From the NCBI GenBank assembly GCA_018812885.1, contig JAHJCW010000236.1:1-6271 (forward strand): a DNA stretch of 6,271 nucleotides, written 5' to 3'. The translations under genes were made by a program, and so were the position numbers. The DNA is from a bacterium (lineage in GTDB: Bacteria > Fidelibacterota > Marinisomatia > Marinisomatales > JAHJCW01). Numbering within the stretch: the first letter of the stretch is position 1; each line of letters opens with the position of its first letter. The notes under the pieces were generated by a model. That model made no database searches and was not told the origin of the DNA. It saw nothing but the letters and a program-made list of their open reading frames with translations. Positions 5,574 to 6,271 of this stretch are shown piece by piece.

Positions 5574-6271
5574 GGTCAACGATCTCCTCAACTAATTGCA
5601 TATAATTTTTAGCTCCAGTTGAATTTGCATCGTACATTATTGCAGGTTTCCCGAAACTAGGTGCTTCACTTAATCTAACATTCCGACTAATGACATTCTT
5701 AAATATTTTATCTTTAAAATAGCTTTTTACTTCGTTGCTTACTTCTTTAGATAAGTTTAAACGAGCGTCATACATAGTCAATAACACACCACTAATTTTC
5801 AAACTACTGTTAATATGTTTTTGCACTAATCTAACTGTATTCAATAGTTGTCCTAAGCCTTCAAGGGCATAATATTCGCATTGAATAGGTATAATTATTG
5901 AATCTGAGGCCGCTAATGCATTAAGCGTCAACAACCCCAGTGATGGTGGGCAATCTATGATGATAAAATCATAATCTGATTTTAGCTCACTTATAATTTT
6001 CTGGAGTTGATATTCGCGGGCAATCATACTCACTAATTCTATCTCAGCACCAACTAAATCACTGGAAGACGGTATTAAATGGAAATGCTCAATTTGAGTT
6101 TTTACGACACATTCCTTAACTGGTATTTTTTTTATTAAAACATCATATATAGTATTTTTTTGTTTTTCATATAGGTCAGATACTCCAGTGGTAGCATTGG
6201 CTTGTGGATCTAAATCTATTAAAAGAGTTTTTTCTTCTAATATTGCTAAATTGACGGCAATATTTATTGCC
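5563..6271 (-). CDS. parA: Chromosome-partitioning ATPase ParA (Soj family), 5' end outside window
   Basis: ParA is a Walker-type ATPase that binds DNA non-specifically when dimeric and moves ParB-parS complexes during segregation. The window holds the last 235 codons. The reading frame runs open to the window edge, beginning AINIAVNLAILEEKTLLIDLDPQANATTG. That is the stretch normally found straight after KGGVGKTT, so about 20 residues including the Walker A loop are cut off. Visible motifs are LLIDLDPQANAT (16-27 of the visible part), the Walker B region FIIIDCPPS (102-110), and ISRNVRLSEAPSFGKP near the end, all typical of Soj. The GTG at 6031-6033 is an internal codon, not the start. The stop overlaps the parB start by 11 nt, so the pair is co-translated. 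Confidence 0.96.
   Translation of the reverse strand, partial: AINIAVNLAILEEKTLLIDLDPQANATTGVSDLYEKQKNTIYDVLIKKIPVKECVVKTQIEHFHLIPSSSDLVGAEIELVSMIAREYQLQKIISELKSDYDFIIIDCPPSLGLLTLNALAASDSIIIPIQCEYYALEGLGQLLNTVRLVQKHINSSLKISGVLLTMYDARLNLSKEVSNEVKSYFKDKIFKNVISRNVRLSEAPSFGKPAIMYDANSTGAKNYMQLVEEIVDRVK
5582..5588 (-). promoter_or_regulatory. Shine-Dalgarno site that fixes the parB start
   Basis: On the minus strand this reads AGGAGAT, 8 nt before the GTG at 5571-5573. It lies inside the end of parA. Its position favours the GTG over the TTG at 5591, and over the TTG at 5577-5579, which would be only 2 nt from it. Confidence 0.8.

Noticed and set aside
5563..6033. A shorter ParA beginning at the GTG at 6033
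   Set aside because: The same frame continues without a stop to the window edge and encodes the LLIDLDPQANAT motif upstream, so this GTG is internal.

Overview
This AT-rich window reads entirely on the minus strand as one dense gene cluster. In transcription order, from high to low coordinates, it holds parA (5' end cut off), parB, a membrane-anchored M23 (LytM-type) peptidase, a bactofilin, atpZ, an atpI-like gene, atpB, atpE, atpF, atpH and the start of atpA. Most neighbours overlap or sit within about 45 nt, so it looks like one long transcription unit or a few overlapping ones. The plus-strand open frames are all shadows of these genes.

The organism is probably an environmental bacterium of the FCB supergroup (Bacteroidota / Ignavibacteriota / Chlorobi / Calditrichota area). 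The clues are the low G+C, the Bacteroidota-like AtpA stretch ERKALGVMQRQPVVEPL, the subunit c motif LLEGVA, the AtpB segment PTIFGIDFSITKH, the weak Shine-Dalgarno use, and an intergenic repeat of the CACGAATT type that I remember from many such genomes. This placement comes from memory of the families, not from a search.

Layout: 5563-6271 and 4713-5573 encode the chromosome-partitioning pair ParA/ParB. 3572-4706 is a cell-shape module, an M23 endopeptidase overlapping a bactofilin. 2004-3546 encodes the F0 accessory proteins AtpZ and AtpI and then subunit a. 1757-2003 is a 247-nt gene-free gap filled with degenerate 9-nt-period repeats, some of them inverted. 1-1756 encodes subunits c, b, delta and the first 146 residues of alpha. 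The order parA-parB-atp is the familiar origin-proximal arrangement of many bacteria, here with a morphogenesis pair placed between the two blocks.

There is no exotic defence or mobile system here. The points most worth a second look are the repeat cassette that splits atpB from atpE, a second membrane-embedded glutamate in subunit c, and the linkage of ParAB with a bactofilin/M23 pair. The true ParB start is very probably a GTG downstream of the longest open frame's start.
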